This document shows, piece after piece, positions 47,366 to 58,798 of a stretch of DNA of 64,000 bases (the first letter of the stretch is position 1; each line of letters begins with the position of its first letter). The DNA lies in NCBI GenBank assembly GCA_032622095.1, contig CP136068.1, positions 131,015,989-131,079,988 on the forward strand, in the 5' to 3' direction. The position numbers and the translations under genes are program-made. The stretch is from Siphonodentalium dalli. Taxonomy: Eukaryota > Mollusca > Scaphopoda > Gadilida > Siphonodentaliidae. Below the pieces are notes generated by a model. That model made no database searches, was not told the origin of the DNA, and saw only the letters and a list, made by a program, of their open reading frames with translations.

Positions 47366-47813
47366 GGTTAGAAGGAACCAAATGTTTTCCATAGGCCTCA
47401 GTGTTAATGTTTGGCCCCGCCCACTAAATTTGCTACATACGAATTGCACGAATTGTAAATTTCGTGAAGCCCAACCCTTCGCGCATCTTTTGCCATGTAT
47501 GAGTACTATCCTGTCCAGCCTTTTTCAATTTTACAACACGCGCTTTCCACACTACCCCACTTTTTGCACAAAATTTGAACTGCTGATGAAAACAAATTCC
47601 CTGCCTTATTCTCCCGTCAATGTTTGGACACGAACGCACTTCAGACTAGGGATAACCACATTTATACATGCCATATGTATTATATCTTTTAAATTTGTAA
47701 ATATTATTGAAATATTATACGCCAATCGCGTGCCAGAAATTTTTTAACTCGTATTCGAGATACCCTGTAAAAACGAAAGGGACGTAATTCTACTTATTTA
47801 GTTCCTTCTAACC
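47366..47813 (+). repeat. Terminal direct repeat, left
   Basis: It starts GGTTAGAAGGAACC and ends GTTCCTTCTAACC. It has no TG..CA ends, and no primer-binding-site-like sequence follows it. The 132-codon frame over it is interrupted in the right copy and is probably spurious. Confidence 0.85.
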
Positions 47814-49039
47814 TTAAGCGATAGGGAAAACTGACACCACGTTATCCATACTACCTCAGCGTGAAGCTGGGTCATATCTATGTTAAATAAAACTGATTTT
47901 ATACATCACTTTGTTCTCATTCTCCAGAAATGTTTGTTATTTTAACCCCACTAGTTCCAAAGATGGTTCATTTAGCAGGAAAATTTTGACGGAAATTTTC
48001 CCCTGTCGTTGGCAATTATGGAAACATCCGTTCATTAATCAAAGAGGTAATATTCGAGAATTGATCAGTGTCGTCAGTAGTTCAATATTAAAAATCATGG
48101 GTGTCTCGTATTCACCACATACCGAGATTTGCCATATTTGGAAAATGTCTCAAAATTGGTGAAAATTTGGGTAATAAATGGTAATTAATCGAGCAGAATA
48201 TGCCTTTAATGTCCACGACGCGCAGGCAATGAACGGCATAGACAATGTACATGAAAGCTATGGAATTCCCGTGTGGTCGACAAGTTGGCAGCTACAGGGT
48301 TAAAACTATTCGAGATATCGAGTATTTCTCGATGGTCAGTTATCCACCAATATATAAAGATATCGATGTGACGTGGTTCCTCTCTTAAAGGAGCACACCA
48401 GATACATAATGACGATAAATGTGCGAAAATCTCAGTGAGGTCATCAGGTGCAATTATTCTCAACGCCGCGAAAATGGCCATAAAATCAAAATCCGGTGTA
48501 GTATAATGTCTAGCTATTAGTCTAGTCGTAATTCTCAGAAAAGACATTTCTAGAAGCATTTCCGCGGAAAAGTGTCAAACCAACTTTTTTACCATAATTC
48601 GAAGGTGCCGAACACGAATAGACTGCCTGTCACCCGATTGGATGAACATAGGGTTCAATAAAAGGCTTTTAAAATCTTCGTGTTTTCTTCGCTGGAGGGT
48701 TGTTGATACGGCACCGTACAACATCATATGAAATCACGTAACTGGCCTTGAACATACTCAAACTTATATACTCCTCGCGGAACGTTCAAAGCCGCGTTGT
48801 ATCATGATACTATCATCACAGTAATAATTCTGAAACATTAACATCATATTAATCAGGTACCTACGGTAAGACATTGCTGTTTTGTATATTTATCGACGAT
48901 TCTCGTAAGAATTCTCTTATAGTCCGGGGACCAATAAGGGTACCCTTGCACCCGCCCCATGGGACTTAACTTCACCCCACTCATTTTGTTCCTTATTATG
49001 TCCTTCAACTTTTAAGCAATGTTAATAAGAAAAAAAAGT
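47814..49039. other. Interior of the 6 kb insertion, no gene seen
   Basis: A 117-codon minus-strand frame (48206-48559) has no recognisable domain. No tRNA-like primer site follows the left repeat. Confidence 0.35.
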
Positions 49040-52000
49040 GGCCGTGTAGACTTCAGACAAGATGGCGTCCATCCTGGCCGCCATTTTTCAGATCAGACCC
49101 TAAGTCAGTTTTATGCAAATTATAGCGGGAAAATCTAGTAAAATGTATACAAATGCATATATTTTCGTGAAGCTAAAACATAATGACACCTTTTTGGCGC
49201 AAAATTGAAACTCACCCTCCAAGATGGCCGCCAAAATGGCCGCCGGAAGTTGAAAATATGACGTTTTTTTCACAAATATCTTCTAGATCAGTTCATATTG
49301 TTTGGAACTGGTTGAGTATTATGACTTTATTTTGTGTTTTGTATATTAACTGATCATTGGAGCGGCGTGTATGAATACAGTATACAGTGAGTTGCTGAAT
49401 TGTCATGTGTGAGGTGTATATGCAAGTACGGAAGGTATAAGTGGTCGTGTGTGTGGGTATTCGTAAATATCTGGAAGGGCTCACCATTGGTGAGGTGTAT
49501 ATGTATACCTGTATTGACCCTATAGTCATGGGTATGGCGCATAGGTAAACATGTAGTGGCTGTATGGTCCATAGTGAGATGAATATGTATGCACACTGAG
49601 TGAATGTATGATCGTGAATGTGGTGCATATGTATACATATATTGACTATATGGTCATGTGCCAGGTGTAGGAGTACACCTGGTGTTCATGCATGGTGAAT
49701 CGTGGCTGTATCGTCATTTGTGGTATGTACGGGTATAACCAAGTATGGTTGTATAGTCAGGTGTACGTGTATAAAGTGGGTGACTATATTGTCATTTGTG
49801 TGGTGTTTATGTACATATGGAGTGACTGAGGTAATGGGTGGGTTGTACATGCGTACCATGGGTGGCTATCGCTTTCCACAATAACTCAAGGATATGTTAA
49901 TCAATAGAGAGGTCATGTCAGAGAGTTCTCCATCTTGATGGTGTTTATGTACATGGGGGAAACGTTAAACGTGGAAAGCGTTAGCCACCCATTATCACAC
50001 AGTCATTCTATATATACATAAACACCACAGACACAACAATATAGTGACCCAATGTTTATACGTACACCTGACCCATTACCACGGATGACCATACATCCAT
50101 GAGTCACAATGGGGGCCCACCGGGTATACTCCTAAACATAACCTACACATAACCATATAGTCACTCCGCGTATACCCATGCTTTCACCTCACGATTGGCC
50201 ATACTGTAATCCCATGTATACCTATTCTCCACACAGATGGTCAAATATACATTCAATATATACATCAACACCACAGCAATGACCATAGAGTCACTCCAGG
50301 TATACATATGCACCTTACCAATGGCCATATAGCCACTCGCTTCATACACATACCCTCACCCATGCCACCTGGTATACTCCTTCACCTGACATATGTCCAT
50401 ATAGTCACCCCGTGTGTACCTATTCAAAACATTCATACATGATCATGGTCAATTCTTGTATACCTATTCACCTCACCATTGGCCATGTCACTCCATGTAT
50501 CCCTATGTGTCGCACCATAGCCGAATAGCGACACAAGATATACTAATACACCCCAGCTATGTCAGAAAAGTCACTCCATGTATGCATATGCACCTCACCC
50601 ATGGCCATATAGCCACTCGCTATATACACATACCCCTCGCTCATGACCATATAGCTACATGTGTGTATACCCGTATAACCTACACATGACCATACCGCCA
50701 CGAGTCACCAAGCAGGAACACCAGGTATACTCATAAACCTGACACCTGACCATTTAGTCACTCCCTGTATATATATTCTTTACATTTATGATCATACAGT
50801 CACTCCGTGTATACATACATGTACTCATATCACCATTGACCATACAGTCACTACATGTATACCTATTCGACACACATAGTCATATAACCACTCGATATAT
50901 ACATATGCAACCCACCCTAGACCATAGAGTCACCCCAGGTATACATATACACCTCACCAACGCCCATTCAGTCCTTCCAGATATACAAAAAACCTGCACA
51001 CACGACCACTCATACCTTCCATACTTGCATATACACCTCACATATGACAATTCAGCAACTCACTGTATAATCATACACGCCATCCATGATCATACAGCTA
51101 ATCCCTATACACCCACCAATGATAATACATCCACGAGATATATAAATATATACAACAAGGACACTCCCTATATACCCACACGCTCGATAATGTCCACCCA
51201 GCTTACTCCAGGTATGCATATACACTTCAATCATGACCGTACAGTCATTCCATGTATACCTATACACATTACCCGTAACCATAAAATAACTCCCTATTTA
51301 TCCACACACCCCATCCATTATCATACAGACAACACATGTACATCCCACCATGACCTTACAGTCACTCCATATATACATAATCAACACATATATGACCATG
51401 TAACTATATTCATACACCACACCAATGTCCATACAGGCACATCGGGTGCACCAGTACTGGATATCCACAATCATACAACATACAGTCACTACATTCATAC
51501 CGATTCACCTCACACATGACCATGACCTCTCCCTGTATACCTATACATCTTACAATGGACAACCCACACATAACCATATAGTCACTCCTTGTATACCTAT
51601 TCACATCACTCATGTCATACAATAACTCCCTGTATACCTATTCACCTCAACTCTGATCATAGAGTAACTCCCTGACTACCATCTTGGCATCCACCCTGCA
51701 TCCAGTTGATATTTTTTGTTACCATAATGGACCAGAATAGCCACATATTATGGTTCATCTCGGTTCCGTCTCAACGTTCTGCCGATTTCCATTCAATAAT
51801 ATAGCCAGAATCACAAAAGAGGTTCTCGGCAAAATTCCATACTTTAAAATGAATTTGTCATGCCCCATACGGAACTGGGACAACCAGAATAGAACATATA
51901 GTTGTCAGTTAATTAACTAACACGTATAATAACCAAGTGAGTCACAATTTACTACCTTTTCGGATAACACAGAGAATAATGTTCAGAATATATGTAAAAA

Positions 52001-52392
52001 AAACGTTTTACAAATTGGGTTGCCATTTTGGAAGCCATCTTGAGCAATTTGGTCTATAGATACCGTAGTGTGACACATTTAAGATAGACCAAAACAATAA
52101 ACACGTTTGAATCCAGAGACAGTTACATTTTACCAATGATAGTTGCATTTTACTTGAAAAAATGGTCTATATCTGAAAAGTTAATTTTTGCCGATATTTA
52201 TGTCAAGTTTTTGAGAGAAAAGTTCAATATTTTTGGTGATGTCAGTGGTAACAATAGTAACAAATAACCATGGTGCATCAGATATGTTAGTATTCAATGT
52301 ATAGGAGGCAGAATAGCCAATTTTATACATCAACCACAACTTGTAAGCGATTGCAGGACACGCTGGGGCAATATTTACCATTTTCCATTTTC
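49040..52392. mobile_element. Foldback-like element FB3, arms truncated
   Basis: A left arm remnant (about 49040-49364), the core (49365-51680), the right-side block (51681-51960, as in FB2) and a right arm remnant (51961-52392). Arm blocks such as GATGGCCGCCAAAATGGCCG are shared with FB1 and FB2. The core is the same as in FB2 but reversed: 49780-50048 is the reverse complement of 39864-40140, and the long half lies on the right here and on the left in FB2. Confidence 0.75.
49365..51680. repeat. FB3 core, satellite-like units inverting at about 49930
   Basis: It has the same units as the FB2 core. The spacer is bounded by GGTGGCTATCGCTTTCC (49861-49877) and GGAAAGCGTTAGCCACC (49973-49989). 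The 243-codon frame at 50788-51519 is repeat-derived. Confidence 0.85.
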
Positions 52393-52896
52393 AACTTAAT
52401 CCTGATTCACAGAACTTTCAACCGGGTGTGATTTAATGAAGAGCGTTTATTTATTAAATAACATACTTGTCCATATATGTATAGCAGATGATGAGATAGT
52501 TATGACAGAAAGGTCACGAGGGGTGATTCAAATATCAAAGTATTCCCATGTTCATGAGATTATATGTATAACGAGTGTGATATATGTCTCGATATTGACT
52601 TACTGTATTTTCGCGGCAATAAAAACAGTATGTGACTTTAAGTTGATGTTATGGGTGAAATATGGGTTACAGGCAGCGACAGGCACCCTCATTGGATTCA
52701 GCATACTTGAATTATGCTAGAAAATTTAGTTTCATGCTTTTCCCCAAAAATGCCTCTAGGGTTCTAGTATTCCACAAATGTAGCTTTTCCGACCAGACTA
52801 TATGTATGATTCGTCAGTCTAACAACAACGATGTGATAGTCCACCATATTTCTCCATCATAGGCCGAAATACGAAAAACTCGATTTTTTTGCTTTA
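52393..52896. other. Interior of the 6 kb insertion, right part, no gene seen
   Basis: A 94-codon frame (52436-52720) with a hydrophobic segment is not recognised. No polypurine tract precedes the right direct repeat. Confidence 0.3.
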
Positions 52897-53346
52897 GGTT
52901 AGAAGGAACCAAATGTTTTCCATAGGCCTCAGTGTTAATGTTTGGCCCCGCCCACTAAATTTGCTACATAGGAATTGCACGAAATCGTAAATTTCATGAA
53001 GCCCAACCCTTCGCGCATCTTTTGCCATGTATGAGTACTATCCTGACCACGACTTTTTCAATTTTACAACACGCGCTTTCCACACTACCCCACTTTTTGC
53101 ACAAAATTTGAACTGCTGATGAAAACAAATTCCCTGACTTATTCTCCCGTCAATGTTTGGACACGAACGCACTTCAGACTAGGGATAACCACATTTATAC
53201 ATGCCATATGTATTATATCTTTTAAATTTGTAAATATTATTGAAATATTATACGCCAATCGCGTGCCAGAATTTTTTTAACTCGTATTCGAGATACCCTG
53301 TAAAAACGAAAGGGACGTAATTCTACTTATTTAGATCCTTCTAACC
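52897..53346 (+). repeat. Terminal direct repeat, right
   Basis: Nearly identical to 47366-47813. Differences include CATAGG for CATACG near the start and TTAGATCC for TTAGTTCC near the end. Confidence 0.85.
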
Positions 53347-53623
53347 TAAAGAAATAGTCCCAGATAAATAAAGACTCTATGTCGTATTTAATGGCGTATA
53401 GTTAATTGGCATAACTTTTCAAACTCTTCATTCATTATAGTTTGTTGGAAAAAATTTGAAACTATAGTATTTTTGAGATGTTGTGTACGGAATGTAAACA
53501 GGTAACAAACCGGAAGACAAAGGTCACCTGGCACTATTTCATGTTATTAAAAGAACGTTTAATATCACAATTTATAGAATGGGTTTATTGAATGGAATAA
53601 GGGTAGGATCATGTAATAAATAG

Positions 53624-54639
53624 TATATTGACAGATACGATCACATGCTACACTATATTTCAAACAAGCTGATACCTCAATTTTGTCCAACGTTGTTTGT
53701 TCTAACATTCTGACCAAAGTTCTCAGTCTAAGGATTATCCTAGATGTGTGGACTGGTGTATTACACGAACCTCCGACTGGAAGCTTTGGTCAGAATGTTA
53801 TAGAAAACTAGGATTTAAATTTCTGAAATACCAGAACTTTTATACTTCCATGGAATATTTAATTTTTAAAGAACACAATCTTTATATTATATGGAAATTA
53901 TATATTAAATAATTAAAAGAAATGAATAAGAAAAATAATATCGTGCAAAAAAAGCATGCCCTTGACTGACTACATGTATGCACTTTGATATAGTTCTCTA
54001 CATATACTATTAATAGTTGTAATAGTATTACTCGATCATGATGGAGACAGAGTATAATAAAAGCCAAGCACCCTTCTGGTGGTAATATTATTACTTGATT
54101 ATGACAGTGATATTATACATGTATATAATAATCGGTCGTGCAACATTCTATACTCGTCAAAACAAAACACTTTTAAGTGGAACATTCCGGTTCGAATCAC
54201 TCTTCCCATCTGGAAAATGCAATTAATATTTGGCTCCTCTATTATCCATGTTCCTCTCAATTAGAGAGAGATAGATAGAGAGAGAGAGAGAGAGTTAGAG
54301 AGAGAGTGGTTAATTTTTTCAATATTTAGGGGCCGGTAACTCGGTCAATTTTCCACCGATTTACAAAATGTTCACGGCGTCGATATCGGGGTGTCAGGTA
54401 GACCATGCATTCCATTATAGTTTGGTCGCGATTGGAGATAATTTTAACATTGAACACCCCTCCCCCACGCAGCCGTCAATATTATGACAACAGCCATTTT
54501 ATAGAAATGAAGATAAGTTGTCCCGTTCCGCCACATCAATGCATTCCGGAAATACTCTACAATTGTCGACACATGTGAGAGGTCGGTTTAAGGACCATAA
54601 CTAGACAAAAAAACCAAAGTCAGAAATGGTAACGCGCTC
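53624..54639. other. No gene; small inverted repeat and GA repeat
   Basis: TTCTAACATTCTGACCAAAG (53700-53719) pairs with CTTTGGTCAGAATGTTATAGAA-type sequence at 53784-53805, a possible mini-MITE. A GA-rich microsatellite lies at 54265-54308. No RNA gene is seen. Confidence 0.5.
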
Positions 54640-54800
54640 AAGATCATATAGTATATATATACCCATGATTGTAATTATAGAATCTTTTTCATTTCTGTTA
54701 TTTGTAATTGGCATAGCTTATCACAAACCAAAAATCAACATTATTGACATAATCATTCATAATGTAAACGCCAATAAACGAAATTGGTGGTCTTGAAATG
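54640..54800 (-). repeat. R6 repeat fragment
   Basis: The reverse complement of about 18410-18520, including the blocks CAAATAACAGAAATGAAAA and GTTGATTTTTGGTTTGTGA. Confidence 0.55.
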
Positions 54801-54831
54801 CAGTTTTTCTGAACAGTCTTCCTTGATTAAA

Positions 54832-55235
54832 GTGATGTGAAACACTCCGGCAGACACCGGGCAGAGTGATCAAATAGAAATTAAGAATAATCTTTCTCAA
54901 AGTAGTTATTTGTTACGAATATTAATCCAAATGGATGATACACAACGTCATTCTTATATATTAGTTAAATGCAATGACTCTCGATGGCGAAATCATTTTT
55001 GTTTAATTATAGCCGATAGTTGCGCCCCGAATCGAGATGTAAATATTTACAATTTGGAGTAGTTCAGACGATGTTCTCTATGAAGTGGTGTGGTAGATTT
55101 TTTTGGAAATATTCAGTGATGTTAGTAGAATGATAACATTCCCCCGGTTGGCAAAGTGCCTGAGCACTAACTTATCAATTTCTCGCACCCGAAAAAGTCC
55201 ATAACAAGTCCTTAATATGTCTTTAAGCATATATA
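54832..55235 (+). mobile_element. R5 repeat, copy 3 (uninterrupted)
   Basis: It runs from AAAGTGATGTGAAACACTCC to TCCTTAATATGTCTTTAA. It includes the intact Helitron target region near 54950 and the conserved GAATCGAGATGTAAATATTT block. It serves as the empty-site reference for H1. Confidence 0.7.
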
Positions 55236-57475
55236 TAAATCTCCGAAAACAAAAATTCTAAAGCATTAAACGATTTGCTATATTTCCAGGGCATATATTT
55301 CATCTGAGTTTGCGAGAATACATATATACTTTTTCACGAGAATCCAGGGTAATTTGCGAGAATATTTACGAGAATCTAGATTTGGATTCTCGCCGAAATA
55401 TAAGCCCAGATTTCACTCTGAAGTGTGCCTAAATGGCATAAATTGTACCGTGGTTCCCATGTTCGCCAAAGTGGCATAAATTTATTTCAGGATAATACTA
55501 ATAGGCATTCATTTATATCACTGATATCAGGACAATAAATAGCCATTTCCATTGCATGGAACAGAAAAGAGCGTTATTGTTTATCGGTGTTGTTTTTGGA
55601 AGTGGTGGTAGTTCAATTTGATACGTTTCGACCCCCAATAAGTATTTCCGAACAAATGAATTATTAACAAGCGTGACATGACATCATTGACGAAGATAAT
55701 TAACTCCGATCTACGAGAAGTAGCCAAATACCTTAAGGTAATTGACAGTCTTACGGCTGCTATTATCTGATTATTGATCATCTCATGTTGGTATCCTGCT
55801 TCTCTATTAGCCACCGTGGAAAGTTTTAAAGTACACTAAGTTGCAGAACTGCCAGAACTTGGCAGAACTTCCAGAAGGCAAAAAACTAAACAGAGACAAT
55901 GCAGGCAACAATAATGGCGATATCTGCTTGATTTAGCCACCCATAAACACTTTTATATATTGCATACCTTCGCGGTGAGGTTTACATTGCATTCGCAAAA
56001 TAAATTATATTTTTCCTCCAATAAAATTGCCATTTTAGTTACGTTTTGTATCGCAAATGATGAATCTTCTAATTTTCATGGTAGCTGCCATTTGTATTGG
56101 GTCACGTGATCACCTAACGAGATCAGGGGCGATAATCAAAAAGTTACGGATCAACAGAACAAAGGATCATTGAAATCTGCGATTATACAAATCAACTTCG
56201 CAGGTGCGGTGGATATTTGCAGAACTGATCTTACCATCGTGTTATCAACACAAAATTGACTATTATTGATCAAATAACATCGCCATCATAAATTAAATAA
56301 ATGAAACAAGTCAATAAAAATTTCTCTGCCTGGACTAATAAAAAAAATGGCGACGTCTTCATGGAATTCTATCATTTCTGCGCACGCGCAAGAAACTTCC
56401 AAATAAGGAGTTGCCATATAATGAAACTGCAATCTCAATAATTACCAAGCAATTAAAGTCTTAACATACAAGTCAGAAATATTGTTTCGTGATCGAACTG
56501 CGGACCTGATAATTATCGAAATATGTAGGCGAAATAATTTTTAGTTAGTTAATCACATGATTTAGATATCAACACACTCTTAAAGACACAATACACCGCC
56601 ATCTAATGTCGTTATTTAACTGGGTCGGTGTTTCTTGTTATCAATCGTTTATTGCTTCGTTTTAAGTAAGACCATTGTATCTGTTTTGCGCATGTGCAAG
56701 TCAATTTCCATATTTGGAATTTCCATATATGGGATTTGTGTTAACCTCAATACCGATCAAGCCTTAATAAATAACCACGCAATTATCTTAGGATAAAAAT
56801 AAGATATATTGTAATTTATGCAACTACGACCCTGGTAACCCTGATAACTAATAAAATATACCGGCCATAGGCATAAATACACTCTTAAACGCACATAAAC
56901 GACCCATTGGCGTTAAATTAAATATACTCGGTATTTATTATATTACTTTTTTATTGCTCAGTATAGAGTTAGACCCTCGACACCTGTCAATATATTTGGG
57001 ATGAATTCATCTGATGCGGTATTATTCCTCGAAATAAACAACAAAGCCGTCGTTACTTCGAAATGTAGTTTGGGCTAACATTTACACAAATCCTCCATGT
57101 GTTCTCAGTCGACACACAGATCATTTCAGAAACAACTGTGAGATATAAACACCCAAGGTTGGGTGAAACAATGAGAAATTCACGATGGCCTAACGTAATG
57201 TATCCAAAGCATAACTGTTAGGCCAGGCAAATATGGACATATGTGTCGCCTGGTTAGCGTAAATACTAAACTTTCGGAATCCGTATGTTGGATTTGTCAG
57301 ATAGGCGGACTTTTTTCTCACCGCGTGGTTTTCTTGAGGCACCCGATGAAAAAATCGGTCATTTTTTAAATAAAGCCGACATTTTTGACAGAGTATTTTC
57401 ACACATTTTGAGAAGAAATATTCGTCCAATTTTGATACCTGTGAGTAGGGCGATAACCAGAGTAGGGTAATACAG
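55236..57475. other. 2.2 kb without a recognised gene
   Basis: Four GCGAGAAT/ACGAGAAT words lie at 55300-55400. A diverged tandem duplication of about 310 bp seems present at about 56375 and 56685 (GCGCA.G.GCAAG, TTCCAAAT, CACTCTTAAA). Open frames stay below 85 codons. Confidence 0.35.
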
Positions 57476-57638
57476 ATAAGATGAGATAAGATAAGATTTT
57501 AATGCAAAATACACCCAATGGGCAGTTGCACATATAATAAATACAACATAAGGAATAATTGAACATGAGTGATCACATACGATATGCATATACGCTCGTG
57601 AATTTACTGTCATAAAATCTCAGGTATACTTGCTTTTA

Positions 57639-58139
57639 TTAGACATTATGTATATTGTCTCGAATGGTGAAGAAAGACCGGATCATGTCGCATATAACGT
57701 TAACGGTTGCAATTTGTTCATTCTGCATAATAAATCTGAACTTCTCATAATTTGTCATTTCTAAGAAATGAGGGCACGTTGCAATTATGTCCTTTACATA
57801 AGCTTCGCGAATATTTTCATAGGCCCGACATTCTAAGATGAAATGATATTCTGACTCAATTTGTTTTGAATTACACGCAGAACACAATCTTTCTCTCACT
57901 GGTTTTGGGGGCTGTTTGTGTCTCCCTTTTTCGATTTCCAGTCGATGATTACTGATTCTCAATCTTGTGAATAGAATTCTCGCTTTGGCAGATCGCGCAT
58001 TGACAATGTATGGTTCAATTTCATACTTTGACTTGAATAATCTATACGTTCGTATTTTATTTCCACTGATCGTTTTCTTTTCGGCATGATTTACATTATA
58101 GAATCGCATCAAATGTTCAGATTTCAGTTTATCCACCAA
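57639..58139 (-). pseudogene. LINE ORF2 C-terminal domain with zinc-knuckle-like motif
   Basis: 166 codons continue ORF2 after a frameshift or stop near 58140-58176. The middle contains CSACNSKQIESEYHFILEC, a C-x2-C-x10-H-x4-C arrangement seen at the C-terminus of many CR1-like ORF2 proteins and thought to bind nucleic acid. Upstream is 'RILFTRLRISNHRLEIEKGR', also typical of this domain. It ends about 160 bp before the tail. It is not expressed as part of one ORF2 in this copy. Confidence 0.8.
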
Positions 58140-58175
58140 GGCGCGCTCTTGTTTCCCTTGGAATTTCCGGCGGTC

Positions 58176-58798
58176 TTAAATATCGACGCCGTATTTTCCA
58201 TATAATTCATTGTACAATGAAATAGAAGGGTCTCTAAGTGATTTGATGTATGCATCATGTACCAAGCACCCACTTGAAAGGTTCGAAACTTTTTTCATAT
58301 ATCTAAATTGTTGAGTAATCGCATCATGTATAACTGGGAATCTGCCCAATTCTGCGCGGACGGCATGATTAGTAGCATTTCGGTTAACACCTAATGTTAT
58401 TTTGCAAAACCTCAGATGGACTTGTTCGCTTGGAATTGTATCTGAGTGAAGCACGTTTGTTTCTCCTGCCCACATCTCACATCCGTATAACATTATCGGT
58501 TTTATTAATTTGTCGAATAATTTGCATTTAGTTGGAATAGATAGCTTCATCTTTGAAGGAACAGACTGGTTTAAAAAGAACATTGCCTTCGTGGCTTTCC
58601 CACTTGTATGTTCTTGTGATTTTGCCATTCTACCAGTCGATGTGAATTTTATCCCGAGATATGGATACTCTGAAACTAATTCAAGCGATTTCGCATTTAT
58701 ATTGAAACTTGGTTCACGTTTAGTTCTCTTTTACCTAAAAACGACACGTTTTGATTTACTTGCTTTAACCACGAGACCATTGTATTGGGTATATTTCT
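58176..58798 (-). pseudogene. LINE ORF2, thumb/connection part, out of frame
   Basis: After the frame break near 58840 the reading continues in another frame with a stop near 58735, then as 150 open codons from 58628. It contains KPIMLYGCEMWAG and RFCKITLGVNRN, matching the 'P..LYG.E.W' and 'F.K..LG' segments that follow the reverse transcriptase core in LINE ORF2 proteins. Evidence is the order and spacing of these segments directly after the FADD motif. Confidence 0.8.

Larger units (their letters stand above)
47362..53350. mobile_element. 6 kb insertion bounded by 450 bp direct repeats
   Basis: The outer boundaries coincide with the break in R1. Both ends carry the same 450 bp sequence in direct orientation (47366-47813, 52897-53346), about ten differences apart by eye. 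Each direct repeat itself ends in an inverted pair, GGTTAGAAGG and CCTTCTAACC. The 5.1 kb between them contains FB3 and no reverse transcriptase, integrase or gag. It may be a non-autonomous LTR-like element or a composite of two MITEs that moved the DNA between them. Confidence 0.65.
47237..53623 (-). mobile_element. R1 element, copy 2, split by a 6 kb insertion
   Basis: The ends are CTATTTATTACATGATCC (47237-47254) and GGATCATGTAATAAATAG (53606-53623), a perfect 18 bp inverted pair. 47237-47361 matches the distal part and 53347-53623 the proximal part of R1 copy 1 in reverse, so the sequence between them is one insertion at the CCCGCG/TAAAG site. Confidence 0.8.

Noticed and set aside
47349-47747. 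132-codon open frame in the 450 bp direct repeat
   Set aside because: The second, nearly identical copy (52897-53346) breaks the frame through small indels, so it is not under coding constraint.
48206-48559. 117-codon minus-strand open frame
   Set aside because: No recognisable motif, no second copy, no supporting context.
50788-51519. 243-codon His/Thr-rich open frame
   Set aside because: Lies wholly in the satellite-like FB3 core; the matching FB2 region does not keep one conserved protein frame.
47366-53346. Annotation as a normal LTR retrotransposon
   Set aside because: No TG/CA ends, primer-binding site, polypurine tract or gag-pol; kept only as one hypothesis.
54188-54200. GGTTCGAATCA resembling a tRNA B box
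   Set aside because: No A box at the right distance and no cloverleaf can be formed with the flanks.
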